Source: Pseudomonadota bacterium (GTDB lineage: Bacteria > Pseudomonadota > Alphaproteobacteria > Rhizobiales > Xanthobacteraceae). Taken from it: a stretch of 64,000 nt of DNA. The stretch covers positions 62,001 through 126,000 of the forward strand of contig JAEWHP010000036.1 in NCBI GenBank assembly GCA_023387735.1, written 5' to 3'. The position numbers and the translations under genes were made by a program. Below are positions 17,326 through 26,061 of this stretch, in pieces. The notes below the pieces were generated by a model. The model had not been told where the DNA came from. It saw only the letters and a list, made by a program, of their open reading frames with translations, and did not search any database. Position 1 is the first letter of the stretch. Every line of letters begins with the position of its first letter.

Positions 17326-17602
17326 TCCTACCTTGTCCACGCAATTTCAAGGAAAGCGCGGCCTTATCTTGTCTGGGAACGCTCAACCGGCGTTCTTGTG
17401 GTTTTTGAATTGCATCAGAGGTTTATCTTATTAGAGGCATTCCAGACCTACAAAGGCAAATTTGCGCGATCTGTATCTTTCAACTGCATGGGAACGCGGC
17501 GTTATTGTCGCTCAGGGAATGTGCAGTGCAGTATGTGCAGTGCAGCTTAAAAGGTTGTGCAGTGAAGCGTTCGTGCCCGTGCCGAACGTACTTATTGAGC
17601 GC
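17326..17602. other. Intergenic region with direct repeats before the kor operon
   Basis: It holds the promoter region of the kor operon, read leftwards. Near its right end, TGTGCAGTGCAG occurs at 17519-17530 and again at 17534-17545, with a degenerate third copy (TGTGCAGTGAAG) near 17556-17567. These sit downstream of chrA on its own strand. I see no gene here. The 15-bp repeat period could reflect a regulator site or simple slippage. Confidence 0.5.
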
Positions 17603-18805
17603 TCAGGCCAGCCGCAAAATCGCTCCGGCCGCCGCCAGCCCGATGACCACGATCCAGGGAGCGAGTTTCCAGACCGTGAGCAGAAGGAAGCCTGTCAAGG
17701 CGACAGCGAAATCGCGCGGCGTCAGCACGGCGCTGGTCCAGACCGGATTGTAGAGCGCCGCTCCGAGTATGCCGACGACGGCGGCGTTGGTGCCGCGCAT
17801 CGCGGCCTGGGCGGCGGGACGCAGTCGCAGTGCGTCCCAAAATGGAAGCATGCCGTAAACCAGCAGCAGTCCCGGCAGGGACAAGGCGACAAGCGCAATC
17901 GTTGCTCCGGCGAGACCGTTGGGAGATGGCCCCATGACGGCGCCGAGATAGGCGGCAAAGGTGAAGAGGGGCCCCGGTACCGCCTGCGCCAGACCATAGC
18001 CGGCGAGGAAGTCCGCGTTGCTGACCCAGCCCGGCGTTACCACCTCTGCCTGCAGCAACGGCAGGACGACGTGGCCGCCGCCGAACACCAGTGAACCGGA
18101 TCGATAAAAGGCATCGAACAGCGCGACCCCTTGCGAGCCGGTCTTGGCTGCCACCAGCGGCGTGATCAGGAACAAGGCCGCGAAAAGCAACAGTGCGGCG
18201 ACGCCATATCGCCGGGGTACCGCAAAGCCGAGGTGACCGGCAGGCGCGAGACCATTTCCGCGGCACAGCCAGAGGCCCGCCACAGCCCCAAGCGCAATAG
18301 CGATGATCTGGCCGAACGAACCGCCGATGAAGACGACGATGGCGACGGCCACGAGCGCGATGGCAGCCCGTTCGCGATCCGGCGTCAGGCTGTTCGCCAT
18401 GCCCCAGATGGCCTGCGCGACCACGGCGACCGCGACCAGTTTCAGGCCATGCAAAATTCCTTCGGCCACCGGGCCGGTGAAGGCCGCGGCGGTGATCGCG
18501 AAAGCAAACAGGATGATGGCGGACGGCATGGTGAAGGCGAACCAGGCCGCCAGACCGCCGAGCAGGCCGTTGCCGCGCAAGATGCCGAGGGCGAAGCCGA
18601 CCTGGCTGGACGCCGGCCCGGGGAGAAACTGGCAGAGTGCGACCACGTCGGCATAGCTGCTTTCGCTCAGCCATTTACGCCGCTCAACAAATTCGGCCCT
18701 GAAGTAGCCGAGATGCGCGATCGGCCCGCCGAACGACGTGAGGCCGAGCTTGAGAAAGGCAAGGAAGACTTCCGCGACGTTGCCGGCGGGCTTCGGATCG
18801 TTCAT
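17603..18805 (-). CDS. chrA: Chromate transporter, ChrA family
   Basis: A long-chain ChrA of about 400 residues with the two homologous CHR halves. The first begins at FLAFLKLGLTSFGGPIAHLGYFR and includes ALCQFLPGPASSQVGFALG; the second repeats the pattern in SLVFGGGHVVLPLLQAEVV and GYGLAQAVPGPLFTFAAYLG. It has many membrane helices. The family exports chromate in exchange for protons or other ions. The start is ATG 18805; GTG 18829, one base after the preceding stop, is an alternative adding eight residues. It ends the long pqq run. Confidence 0.88.
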   Translation of the reverse strand: MNDPKPAGNVAEVFLAFLKLGLTSFGGPIAHLGYFRAEFVERRKWLSESSYADVVALCQFLPGPASSQVGFALGILRGNGLLGGLAAWFAFTMPSAIILFAFAITAAAFTGPVAEGILHGLKLVAVAVVAQAIWGMANSLTPDRERAAIALVAVAIVVFIGGSFGQIIAIALGAVAGLWLCRGNGLAPAGHLGFAVPRRYGVAALLLFAALFLITPLVAAKTGSQGVALFDAFYRSGSLVFGGGHVVLPLLQAEVVTPGWVSNADFLAGYGLAQAVPGPLFTFAAYLGAVMGPSPNGLAGATIALVALSLPGLLLVYGMLPFWDALRLRPAAQAAMRGTNAAVVGILGAALYNPVWTSAVLTPRDFAVALTGFLLLTVWKLAPWIVVIGLAAAGAILRLA

Positions 18806-18830
18806 GACATCAGGGCTCGATCGTTCCACG

Positions 18831-19499
18831 CTAGCCTGCGATGTCGCTCTTGGCGATGTCCCACATCAGCTTGTAGACGCCGCTCGTGATCAGCAGCGGC
18901 TTGAACGCGGCATTATTGGTCAACCGTGCCGACGCGGCAGGCAACGCGCCGACATCAGTGGCATCGATCAGCACGAACCAGTCGCCGGCGCCGGGATCGG
19001 CGGCCGCCGGATTGTCGGTGATCGGCTTCGACAGCGCGGGATCGCTCTCGATCAGGTGCATGGAGATGATGCCGTCCAGGCTGGCCGGATCGAGTTGTTC
19101 TTGCAACGCGGCGCGCAATTTGTCTCCTCCGCCCGTGGGCGGGCGGAGTCTGACAATGCCGAGCGCCGCGCCGCGGCCGGTGCCGCGGCTGATCGTGATG
19201 CGTGCAACCGCGCGGATCATGTTCTGAAAGCGCGCAATGTTGGCCTTCGACCACGCGGTCTGGTTCGCCAGCGCGGTGCGGTAGGCCGGGCTGTCGAGCA
19301 CCTCGAACGTTTCGGTGGAATAAAGGCTGAGATATTTCGGATTGCCCTCGTGGGCGACATAGCGGCGGGCTTCGAGGAAGCCCGGGATTGCGACCCGCTC
19401 CTCGAGATGTTCGCGGTCGTACCAGCGATTGAACTCGGCCTCGTTCGCGGCGTCGATATTCATCGATGTCAGCAGCATGCCTTTCCCGGCCATCGGCAT
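18831..19499 (-). CDS. EthD/DUF4286-like protein, function unknown
   Basis: A 222-residue soluble protein with no signal peptide or membrane helix. The layout suggests two ferredoxin-like (dimeric alpha-beta barrel) halves: MLLTSMNIDAANEAEFNRWYDREHLEER with the WYDREH element seen in EthD/DUF4286 proteins, then GIVRLRPP onward as the second half. No catalytic role is assignable. It lies 11 bp after the proline iminopeptidase stop and directly before chrA, so it is probably read from the pqq transcript. Confidence 0.7.
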   Translation of the reverse strand: MPMAGKGMLLTSMNIDAANEAEFNRWYDREHLEERVAIPGFLEARRYVAHEGNPKYLSLYSTETFEVLDSPAYRTALANQTAWSKANIARFQNMIRAVARITISRGTGRGAALGIVRLRPPTGGGDKLRAALQEQLDPASLDGIISMHLIESDPALSKPITDNPAAADPGAGDWFVLIDATDVGALPAASARLTNNAAFKPLLITSGVYKLMWDIAKSDIAG

Positions 19500-19510
19500 T
19501 TTCTTGTTCC

Positions 19511-20497
19511 CTATTTGCTGGTTCTGGACGCCATGTCGGCGATCGCCTTCATCACGGCATCGCGGACGCCGGGATCATACAGCGTATGCCCGGCACCCTC
19601 GACAAAACGAATCTCGGCTTCCTGCCACGCGGCGGCAAGGGCGTGCGAAGTCGCGGGCGGACACAGCAGGTCGTAGCGGCCCTGCACGACGATGCCGGGG
19701 ATGTCCTTGAGCTTGCCGGCTTCGCGCAGCAACTGGTTCGGCGTCATGAAGCAGTCGTTGGCGAAGTAATGCGCTTCCATGTAAGGCGTGGCCGGCGGGC
19801 TCCGCGAGGACGCAAGCGCCGCCTGATCGAAGCGCATGCGGTTCGGCGCATGTTCGGAAAGAATGCGCTCGGTTTCGCCCCAGGCTCGTGCCGCAGGGAT
19901 GTTCACGTCGGGATCGGGATCGAGGATGCGGCGGAAATAGGCCTGGATCGGCTGCGCGCGTTCGCCCTCGGGCAGCGCGCCGATGAAATCTTCGTAGAGA
20001 CCGGGATAGAAGCGCGGCAGCGTCTTGAGGAAACCGTTTTCGATTTCTTCGATGGTGCCGAGGAAGGTCGCGCGCAGCACGATGCCGGTGACGCGATCCG
20101 GATGGGCCTGCGCGTAGGCCAGCGCCAGCGTCGCGCCCCAGGAGCCGCCGACGATCATCCAGCGCGCAAAGCCGAATTTCTCGCGGATCGCTTCCATGTC
20201 GGCAATCAGATGCGGCAGCGTGTTGTGCTCGCGGCGGCCCTTGGGGCGGCTGCGGCCGGCGCCGCGCTGGTCGAACAGCACGGCATGAAAACGCTCGGGG
20301 TCGAACAGCCGGCGATGATCGGGCTGGCAGCCGCTGCCGGGCCCACCATGCAGATAGACGGCGGGGATGCCGCCGGCGCGGCCGATGCTCTCGACATAAA
20401 TCTCGTGCCCGTCGCCGACAGCGAACTGCTCCGAGGTGAGCGGCGCGAAGGGATCGGCGCGTTTGGTGGATTTGCCGGCGTCGGCGTCAGGCGCCAT
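19511..20497 (-). CDS. pip: Proline iminopeptidase (S33 alpha/beta hydrolase)
   Basis: Removes N-terminal proline from peptides. It has 328 residues. The oxyanion motif HGGPGSG is at 50-56, the nucleophile S119 sits in VGGSWGATLALAYA, an acid follows in GRYDLLCPP and a base histidine in GAGHTLYDPG; this is the full S33 triad. The start at 20497 lies inside the end of pqqE (11-bp overlap), so the two are translationally coupled. A peptidase locked to the PQQ genes is notable because PQQ maturation needs proteolysis of PqqA. Confidence 0.92.
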   Translation of the reverse strand: MAPDADAGKSTKRADPFAPLTSEQFAVGDGHEIYVESIGRAGGIPAVYLHGGPGSGCQPDHRRLFDPERFHAVLFDQRGAGRSRPKGRREHNTLPHLIADMEAIREKFGFARWMIVGGSWGATLALAYAQAHPDRVTGIVLRATFLGTIEEIENGFLKTLPRFYPGLYEDFIGALPEGERAQPIQAYFRRILDPDPDVNIPAARAWGETERILSEHAPNRMRFDQAALASSRSPPATPYMEAHYFANDCFMTPNQLLREAGKLKDIPGIVVQGRYDLLCPPATSHALAAAWQEAEIRFVEGAGHTLYDPGVRDAVMKAIADMASRTSK

Positions 20498-21695
20498 GCT
20501 CGCCTTCCGTCTCCAGCGTGCCGCCGGCGAAATTGCGATAGAGGAAGCGGTCCTGGTGCGCGGCGGCTTCGCGTTCGGCCTGCTTGAAGATCTGCTCGTG
20601 CATCGGCGACAGCGTGCAGGCCGGATCGGTGTTGCCGGCATCGCCGGTCAGCGCAAAGGCCTGGCAGCGGCAGCCGCCGAAGTCGACTTCCCGGAATTCG
20701 CAGCTCCTGCACGGTTCCTTCATCCAGCCGGTGCCGCGATAGCGGTTGAAAGCCTCGGAGTTCTGCCAGATCCAGGCGATCGAGTGGTTGGAGCGCACGG
20801 ATTCGAATTCGAGCCCGGTGATGCTCTCGGCGGCGTGGCAGGGCAGCACCTTGCCGGCGGGCGAGATGTTGAAGAACTGCCGGCCCCAGCCGCCCATGCA
20901 TTTCTTCGGCCGCAGCGCGTAATAATCAGGCACCACATAGTCGATGGCGAGAATGCCCTTCAGCCGCACGGCGGCTTCCTCGACGATGCGGCTGGTCTCC
21001 TCGATCTGTTCGATCGTCGGCATCAGCGCGGCGCGGTTCTTCAGGGCCCAGCCATAATACTGCACGTTGGCGACTTCGAGCCGGTCGGCGTCGAGGTCGA
21101 CCGCCATTTGAATAATGTCGGCGAGCTGGTGCAGGTTCTGCCGGTGCATGACGGCGTTGACCGTCAGCGGCAGGTCGAGCTCGCGCGTCCATTTCGCCGC
21201 TTCGAGTTTTTTCTCGTGCGCGTTCTTCAACCCGGCGACGCGGTCGGCCACATCAGGCTCGTTGCCCTGGAAACTGATCTGCACGTGGCAGAGCCCGGCA
21301 TCGGCCAGCGCGGAAAGTTTTTCCCTGGTCAGCAGCACCGCCGACGTGATGAGATTGCTGTACAGCCCCACGTCAGTGGCGTGCTGCACCAGTTCGACGA
21401 GGTCCTTGCGCGCCGTTGGCTCGCCGCCGGAAAAATGGATCTGCAGCACGCCGATTTCGGCAAGCTCCGTGAGCACTTTCTTCCATTCGTCGGTCGTGAG
21501 CTCGCTGCCGCCACGATCCAACTCGATCGGATTGGAGCAATACGGACATTGCAGCGGGCAACGGTGCGTCAGTTCCGCCAGCACCGCGAGCGGAATGCCG
21601 AACGTCTCCGCCGTCGAACGCTGCGATTCAAGGACGGCCAGCCCGTCGCTTGACGTCCCGCCGGCTGTCTTATTCTCGGCGAGGAGGTCGCTCAC
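20487..21695 (-). CDS. pqqE: PQQ synthesis radical SAM enzyme PqqE
   Basis: Forms the carbon-carbon link between Glu and Tyr of PqqA, the first step of pyrroloquinoline quinone synthesis. It has 402 residues. The radical SAM cluster cysteines C46, C50 and C53 are in CPLQCPYC, followed by the SAM-binding FSGGEPTARKDL. A C-terminal SPASM region has CMGGWGRQFF, VLPCHAA and CRSCEFREVDFGGCRCQ for auxiliary clusters. The start is GTG overlapping the pqqD stop (GTGA). Confidence 0.97.
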   Translation of the reverse strand: MSDLLAENKTAGGTSSDGLAVLESQRSTAETFGIPLAVLAELTHRCPLQCPYCSNPIELDRGGSELTTDEWKKVLTELAEIGVLQIHFSGGEPTARKDLVELVQHATDVGLYSNLITSAVLLTREKLSALADAGLCHVQISFQGNEPDVADRVAGLKNAHEKKLEAAKWTRELDLPLTVNAVMHRQNLHQLADIIQMAVDLDADRLEVANVQYYGWALKNRAALMPTIEQIEETSRIVEEAAVRLKGILAIDYVVPDYYALRPKKCMGGWGRQFFNISPAGKVLPCHAAESITGLEFESVRSNHSIAWIWQNSEAFNRYRGTGWMKEPCRSCEFREVDFGGCRCQAFALTGDAGNTDPACTLSPMHEQIFKQAEREAAAHQDRFLYRNFAGGTLETEGEHGA

Positions 21696-22003
21696 GGCGT
21701 CTTCTCCCGCGCTTCGGTCAGAAATCCCTTGTCGGCGAGATCCTGCAGCATCGCGACGACGTCGGTTGCAATCGCCTCGCGGGGAGCTGCGTATTTGACG
21801 GCGAGCTGATCGACCATCTCGGAGACGCTGCGGACGCCATCGCAGAGCTGCAGCACCTCGACCGCGATTTCGTCGGGCGCCAATACGCGCTCCGGCGCCA
21901 GGATCACCCAGACCTGCCGCGTCTCATCGAACTTCAGCCTGGCGTGCCGCGGCAATTTCGGCCGGCTCGCCTCGCTGACACTGATGTTGCGGCTCGCAGC
22001 CAT
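21692..22003 (-). CDS. pqqD: PqqA-binding chaperone PqqD
   Basis: A 103-residue RiPP recognition element that holds PqqA and presents it to PqqE. The winged-helix-like region LPRHARLKFDETRQVWVILAPERVLAPDEIAVEVLQLCDG is typical. It sits 6 bp after pqqC and overlaps pqqE by 4 bases, matching its physical partnership with PqqE. Confidence 0.95.
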   Translation of the reverse strand: MAASRNISVSEASRPKLPRHARLKFDETRQVWVILAPERVLAPDEIAVEVLQLCDGVRSVSEMVDQLAVKYAAPREAIATDVVAMLQDLADKGFLTEAREKTP

Positions 22004-22009
22004 CGATCG

Positions 22010-22789
22010 CTAGTCCCCTTTAGGCACGAACGCGCCGGGCGGTATGTGGCCCTCGACATAGGCATGATACAGCGCGTCGAGCTGAACCCATAGCACATTG
22101 GTCTTGAAGATCAGCGCATTGCAGACCGCCTCGCGTTCCGCTTGCGTCTTCGCATGCGTCTTGACGTAGTCCAGCGCAAAGTTTGCGTCCCGTGGCGCCT
22201 GCGTCAGGCGGCGGCTGAAATAGCTCATGATATCGGGGTTGACGAAATCATAGTGCTGCAGCATCCCCGAGATGCGTTCTTCATGCAGGTTCGGCGCGAA
22301 CAGTTCGGTGAGCGAGGAGGCGATCGCCTCCAACGGCGTCTTGTCGCGGCAGAAATGCACGTAGGCTTCCACCGCAAACCGCGTCGCCGGCAAAATGCCC
22401 TCGGTCGATTCCACATAGGCGCTGTCGAGGCCCAATCCCTCGGTCAGCTTCAGCCAGCGCTCGATGCCGCCTTCGGAATTGATGTCGCCGTCGTGATCCT
22501 CGATCCGGTGCCGCCATTCGATGCGGGTGGCGCGGTCGCGGAACCGCGAGATCACCATCGCGTCCTTGAGCGGGATCGTGCTCTGATAATAGTAGCGGTT
22601 CAGCGCCCAGGCCTGCACCTGGCCCTTGTTGAGCTTGCCGCCGTGCAGCAGCCGGTGAAACGGGTGCAGGTTGTGATAACGCGTCGCGCCGATATGGCGC
22701 AGCGTCGCTTCCAGGTCTTCGGCGCTGTTGAGCGCGATGCCCTTGCCGATCGAGAGTGCGGTCATTCCAGTCATGGCGGCGACGTTCAC
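22010..22789 (-). CDS. pqqC: Pyrroloquinoline-quinone synthase PqqC
   Basis: A cofactorless oxidase that catalyses the final ring closure and eight-electron oxidation giving PQQ. It has 259 residues from GTG 22789, helical throughout, with the conserved RYHNLHPFHRLLHGG, ALNRYYYQ, HRIEDHDG and EAYVHFCR elements of the family. GTG 22789 overlaps the pqqB stop (GTGA) and is preceded by GGAG at 8-base spacing. ATG codons at 22774 and 22765 are possible but have no ribosome site. Confidence 0.96.
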   Translation of the reverse strand: MNVAAMTGMTALSIGKGIALNSAEDLEATLRHIGATRYHNLHPFHRLLHGGKLNKGQVQAWALNRYYYQSTIPLKDAMVISRFRDRATRIEWRHRIEDHDGDINSEGGIERWLKLTEGLGLDSAYVESTEGILPATRFAVEAYVHFCRDKTPLEAIASSLTELFAPNLHEERISGMLQHYDFVNPDIMSYFSRRLTQAPRDANFALDYVKTHAKTQAEREAVCNALIFKTNVLWVQLDALYHAYVEGHIPPGAFVPKGD

Positions 22790-23715
22790 AGCGTGATCTC
22801 CGTTCCGTCGGCGGGGATGTGCCAGCCCGCCTGCTCGGCGATCCTGCGCTCGTCCGAGCCGCGCAGCAGCGCCGGGTTGGAGTTGTTGATATGCAAGAAC
22901 ATCTTCTGGCCGATGTCGAGGCCGGCAAGGCTCTCGATCGCGCCGTGATCGCCCGACATTGCAATATGGCCCATGCTCTGTCCCGTCTTGGCGCCGAGCC
23001 CGGCTGCGATCAGTTCGTCGTCGCGCCAGACCGTGCCGTCGAAAAACACCAGTGCCGCGCCCGCAAGCTTCGACTTCAGGTCGTCCGTCACGCGCGCGCA
23101 GGCGGCCAGGAAATAGAAATATTTGCCGCTCGACTTGTCCAGGATCCGCAAGCCCAGCGTATCGCCCGCGCCGTCGCCGCCCGCCGGATGCGCCTTGCCT
23201 TCGAGGTACCACGCGCCCTTGCCGGGAACTGCGAAGGGGAGAACCTCGATTCCGGACGGCGATCCGTCGGGCAGGGTGGGTTCGAACGCCTGGTCCACCG
23301 CGATCGGCCGGCGCTTCACATTCTCAGCGTTCAGCACGTTAAAGATGCTGTTGGATTCCAGAATCGCAAGGACGCGCTGATGCGCATAGAGCGTAAACGG
23401 CGAGCCCTCGCGCATCGACAATAGCCCGGCGACGGCGTCGATCTCGCCATTGGTCAGGATAACGCCCGCGATCGGGCTATGCCTGAGCTGTCCTGGTCCA
23501 GGATGCAGCTGCGGCGTCGCGATCAACTGCTGTCGCAGGTCGGGGGAGGCGTTGACGAGAAACCAGTGCTTGCCGTCGGCGCTGAAAGCAATCGAGGCCT
23601 GGGTGCTTTGCAGTTCGGGATGATCGCTTCGCGCCTTGCGGCACACCTCACAGCCGCAGTTCCACTGCGGAACGCCGCCACCCGCCGCGGCGCCCAGGAC
23701 GACGACGCGAAGCAT
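22786..23715 (-). CDS. pqqB: PQQ synthesis protein PqqB
   Basis: A metallo-beta-lactamase-fold protein, 309 residues, acting as an iron hydroxylase on the tyrosine part of the PqqA-derived dipeptide. It opens LRVVVLGAAAGGGVPQWNCGCEVC, where the CxCxxC site binds zinc. An AGGAGACGG site lies just before the ATG. There is a roughly 130-bp gap from pqqA, usual for separate processing or partial attenuation after the abundant pqqA message. Confidence 0.96.
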   Translation of the reverse strand: MLRVVVLGAAAGGGVPQWNCGCEVCRKARSDHPELQSTQASIAFSADGKHWFLVNASPDLRQQLIATPQLHPGPGQLRHSPIAGVILTNGEIDAVAGLLSMREGSPFTLYAHQRVLAILESNSIFNVLNAENVKRRPIAVDQAFEPTLPDGSPSGIEVLPFAVPGKGAWYLEGKAHPAGGDGAGDTLGLRILDKSSGKYFYFLAACARVTDDLKSKLAGAALVFFDGTVWRDDELIAAGLGAKTGQSMGHIAMSGDHGAIESLAGLDIGQKMFLHINNSNPALLRGSDERRIAEQAGWHIPADGTEITL

Positions 23716-23849
23716 GATCCGTCTCCTGGAGATTCAAGGCCTGGACGCAAAAACAACGCGAGGCGGACTTAAGCGCAGACACACTTCCGCTGTCGGGAAC
23801 GTGTCAGGCCCGAGGTCCACCTGCGCAAGGTCAGAAAAGGCGCTGCCGC

Positions 23850-23930
23850 TTACTTGCGGGTAGCGCACATATACATGTTGATTTCCATGCCGACCGGCAC
23901 TTCGACGATCTTGGGTGCTTTCCAGGCCAT
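23850..23930 (-). CDS. pqqA: PQQ precursor peptide PqqA
   Basis: A 26-residue ribosomal precursor, MAWKAPKIVEVPVGMEINMY followed by MCATRK. Glu16 and Tyr20, the two residues that become PQQ, are in the conserved E-x-N-x-Y context. A GGGAG ribosome site lies 5 bases before the ATG. It is the first gene of pqqABCDE. The coding region is far shorter than usual gene-finder limits but the motif is unmistakable. Confidence 0.97.
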   Translation of the reverse strand: MAWKAPKIVEVPVGMEINMYMCATRK

Positions 23931-24237
23931 TTCGCTCTCCCTGATACCGGACGATATTCCGCCCATCCGGACTAAAGTACTTCGGATCGAAAAGTTCGCC
24001 AGTTAAATCTTTTGCCTTGGGCGACGGTATGTTTATGCTGCATCGCGAAGGGGTTTCACTGACTTGTGCGGGTTCGCGCGGTCAAAACAACGTGGGATCA
24101 AGCCTTTCGCGGTTGTCCTCAACGGCTCGAATGGTGATTTTAGATCCTGTGGAGCGCTACCGGCTCCGATAAGGAACTGTGAGAATATTTAACTGGCCCC
24201 CGGTCGCGGGCCTCCAGCCAAGGTCAGGTTTTCGCCG
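23931..24237. other. Divergent control region between pqqA and the DUF6894 gene
   Basis: A 307-bp region that must drive pqqABCDE leftwards. I see AT-rich patches (AAAAGATTTAACTGG on the minus strand) but no confident sigma motif, operator palindrome, riboswitch or hairpin. No frame here is worth calling. Confidence 0.5.
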
Positions 24238-24495
24238 ATGCCGCGATATTTCTTCAACACCCGTATCGGCGATGAGCTGATTTCCGATCCCGATGGCGAA
24301 GTGCTCAGGGATCCCGATCGCGCCTGGGAAATGGCGCGCGCCATGATCCGGGAACTGCTCAAGACCGATGGCGCCGATGGTGCGCTGCTGAGTGCGACCA
24401 TCGAGGTCACCGACGACGACGGCGAGATCGTGCTCGAGTTTCCGTTTGCGGAAGCAATTCTCGACGCCCCAGGCGGACCGATCACGCGGCACTGA
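24238..24495 (+). CDS. DUF6894 family small protein
   Basis: An 85-residue cytosolic protein with the DUF6894 hallmark start MPRYFFNTRIGDELISDPDGEVLRD. The family is common and multi-copy in bradyrhizobia and their relatives; its function is unknown. Pro-rich GC sequence precedes it and no strong ribosome site is visible. It stands between pqqA and the PQQ-type sugar dehydrogenase but its role need not be linked. Confidence 0.8.
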   Translation: MPRYFFNTRIGDELISDPDGEVLRDPDRAWEMARAMIRELLKTDGADGALLSATIEVTDDDGEIVLEFPFAEAILDAPGGPITRH

Positions 24496-24651
24496 CGCTG
24501 CGCGCCCGGCGCATTCCCGTCAGCAATATTCGCCCGGCGGTTCCGATTGCGCATCGGGAGCCAAATGTCGGACACTGTGAATAAGGAATGCCACCGGCGC
24601 CGGCTTCATGTTGGGAGGCGCGCAGAGATCGGCTTCCACGGGAGAGAGCCA

Positions 24652-25935
24652 ATGAGAAGCCGTTCGTCGACGCCGCGCAGCCTGTTGCTGGCCGGTGCAT
24701 TCTTCAGTGCGTTCACTTTGACCGCCGTTGCCCAGCAGCCCGCCGCGCCGCCGGCGGCTGGTGCAGCACCTGCGGCCGCGCCCGCGCTTCCGCCGGGATC
24801 CCCGCTGATCGGACGTCCCGCCGGCAACGAGGCCGCCGCCAAGCTTGCCCCGAACGCGCCGCCGCCGATTCCGGCCGCGCCAGACAAATTGCCGACGGCG
24901 AAGCTGAAGGTTCCGGCGGGCTTCAACATCGAGGTCTACGCCGCCGGCATGGCGAATGCGCGTTCGCTCGCGCTGGGCGACAAGGGCACGGTCTTCGTCG
25001 GCAGCCGCCTCGTCGACAAGGTCTATGCGATCGTCAACAAGGACGGCAAGCGGGAGGTCAAGGTCCTTGCATCCGGCCTGTATCGGCCGAACGGCATCGC
25101 CTTCAAGGACGGCACGCTCTACATCGCCGAACTGTCCAAGGTCTCCAAGATCGAGAAGGTCGAAGACGTTATCGACAACCCGCCGAAGCCTGTCGTGATC
25201 TTCGACAAGCTGCCAAAGGACGAGGCTCATGGCTGGAAGTTCATCGGCGTCGGTCCCGACAACAAGCTTTACGTCCCGGTCGGACAGCCCGGAAACAACG
25301 TGCTGAACGACGACGAACACGGCCTGATCCACCGCATGAATCTCGACGGCTCGGGGGCCGAGGTGATCGCCCGCGGCGTCCGCAATACGGTCGGCTTCGA
25401 CTGGCATCCCGAGACCAAGCAGCTTTACTTCACCGACAACGGCCGCGACTGGATGTCGGAGGACGTGCCGGAGGACGAACTCAACCGCATCACCAAGGTC
25501 GGCGAGCATTTCGGCGCGCCGTTCTGCCTGCAGGGCAACATCGTCGATCCCGAATTCGGCTGGGGCAAGTCCTGCAGCGACTACACGGCCCCGGTCGGCC
25601 TGCTGGGGCCGCATTCCGCTGCGCTGGGCATGCGGTTCTACACCGGCAACATGTTCCCCAGGACCTACAAGAACGTTGCCATCATCGCGCGGCACGGCTC
25701 GTGGAACCGGACAAAGAAGGTCGGCGGCGACCTCGTCATCGCCAAGCTGAACAAGGACGGCACGATGAAGTCGATGGAGCCGTTCCTCACCGGATTCATC
25801 GAGGACAACAAATATATCGGCCGCCCGGTCGACGTACTGCAGCTGAAGGACGGCTCGCTCCTGGTTTCCGACGACTGGAACGGCGCCGTCTACCGCATCA
25901 CCCACGGCAAGCCGAAGGTGGCGGGGAAGCAGTAG
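24652..25935 (+). CDS. Exported PQQ-dependent sugar dehydrogenase (sorbosone dehydrogenase type)
   Basis: A 427-residue periplasmic beta-propeller quinoprotein. The signal peptide (MRSRSSTPRSLLLAGAFFSAF, cleavage near VAQ) is followed by an Ala/Pro-rich linker to about residue 75, then the propeller: FNIEVYAAGMANARSLALGD, LYRPNGIAFKDGTLYIAE, RGVRNTVGFDWHPETKQLYFTDNGRD, and HGSWNR near the end, all typical of the glucose/sorbosone dehydrogenase family. It oxidises aldoses or related sugars with PQQ. The GGGAGAG site fixes the start at 24652. It is followed by a cytochrome c and lies about 720 bp from pqqA. Confidence 0.88.
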   Translation: MRSRSSTPRSLLLAGAFFSAFTLTAVAQQPAAPPAAGAAPAAAPALPPGSPLIGRPAGNEAAAKLAPNAPPPIPAAPDKLPTAKLKVPAGFNIEVYAAGMANARSLALGDKGTVFVGSRLVDKVYAIVNKDGKREVKVLASGLYRPNGIAFKDGTLYIAELSKVSKIEKVEDVIDNPPKPVVIFDKLPKDEAHGWKFIGVGPDNKLYVPVGQPGNNVLNDDEHGLIHRMNLDGSGAEVIARGVRNTVGFDWHPETKQLYFTDNGRDWMSEDVPEDELNRITKVGEHFGAPFCLQGNIVDPEFGWGKSCSDYTAPVGLLGPHSAALGMRFYTGNMFPRTYKNVAIIARHGSWNRTKKVGGDLVIAKLNKDGTMKSMEPFLTGFIEDNKYIGRPVDVLQLKDGSLLVSDDWNGAVYRITHGKPKVAGKQ

Positions 25936-25960
25936 GCCAGAGGACCGTCATTGCGAGTGT

Positions 25961-26044
25961 CCGTCATTCCGGGCTGGTGCGTCAGCACCAGACCCGGAAT
26001 CTCGAGATTCCGGGTTCGATGCTTCGCATCGCCCCGGAATGACG
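25961..26044. repeat. Cloverleaf-like palindromic repeat, copy 1
   Basis: The outer stem CGTCATTCCGG (25962-25972) pairs with CCGGAATGACG (26034-26044). The left arm is CTGGTGC-GTCA-GCACCAG, the centre is the palindrome CGGAATCTCGAGATTCCG, and the right arm is CGATGC-TTC-GCATCG. It sits between the sugar dehydrogenase and cytochrome c genes, ending 17 bp before the latter's ATG, so it could control differential expression of the two. Confidence 0.85.
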
Positions 26045-26061
26045 AAATCCGGAAATGCCCG

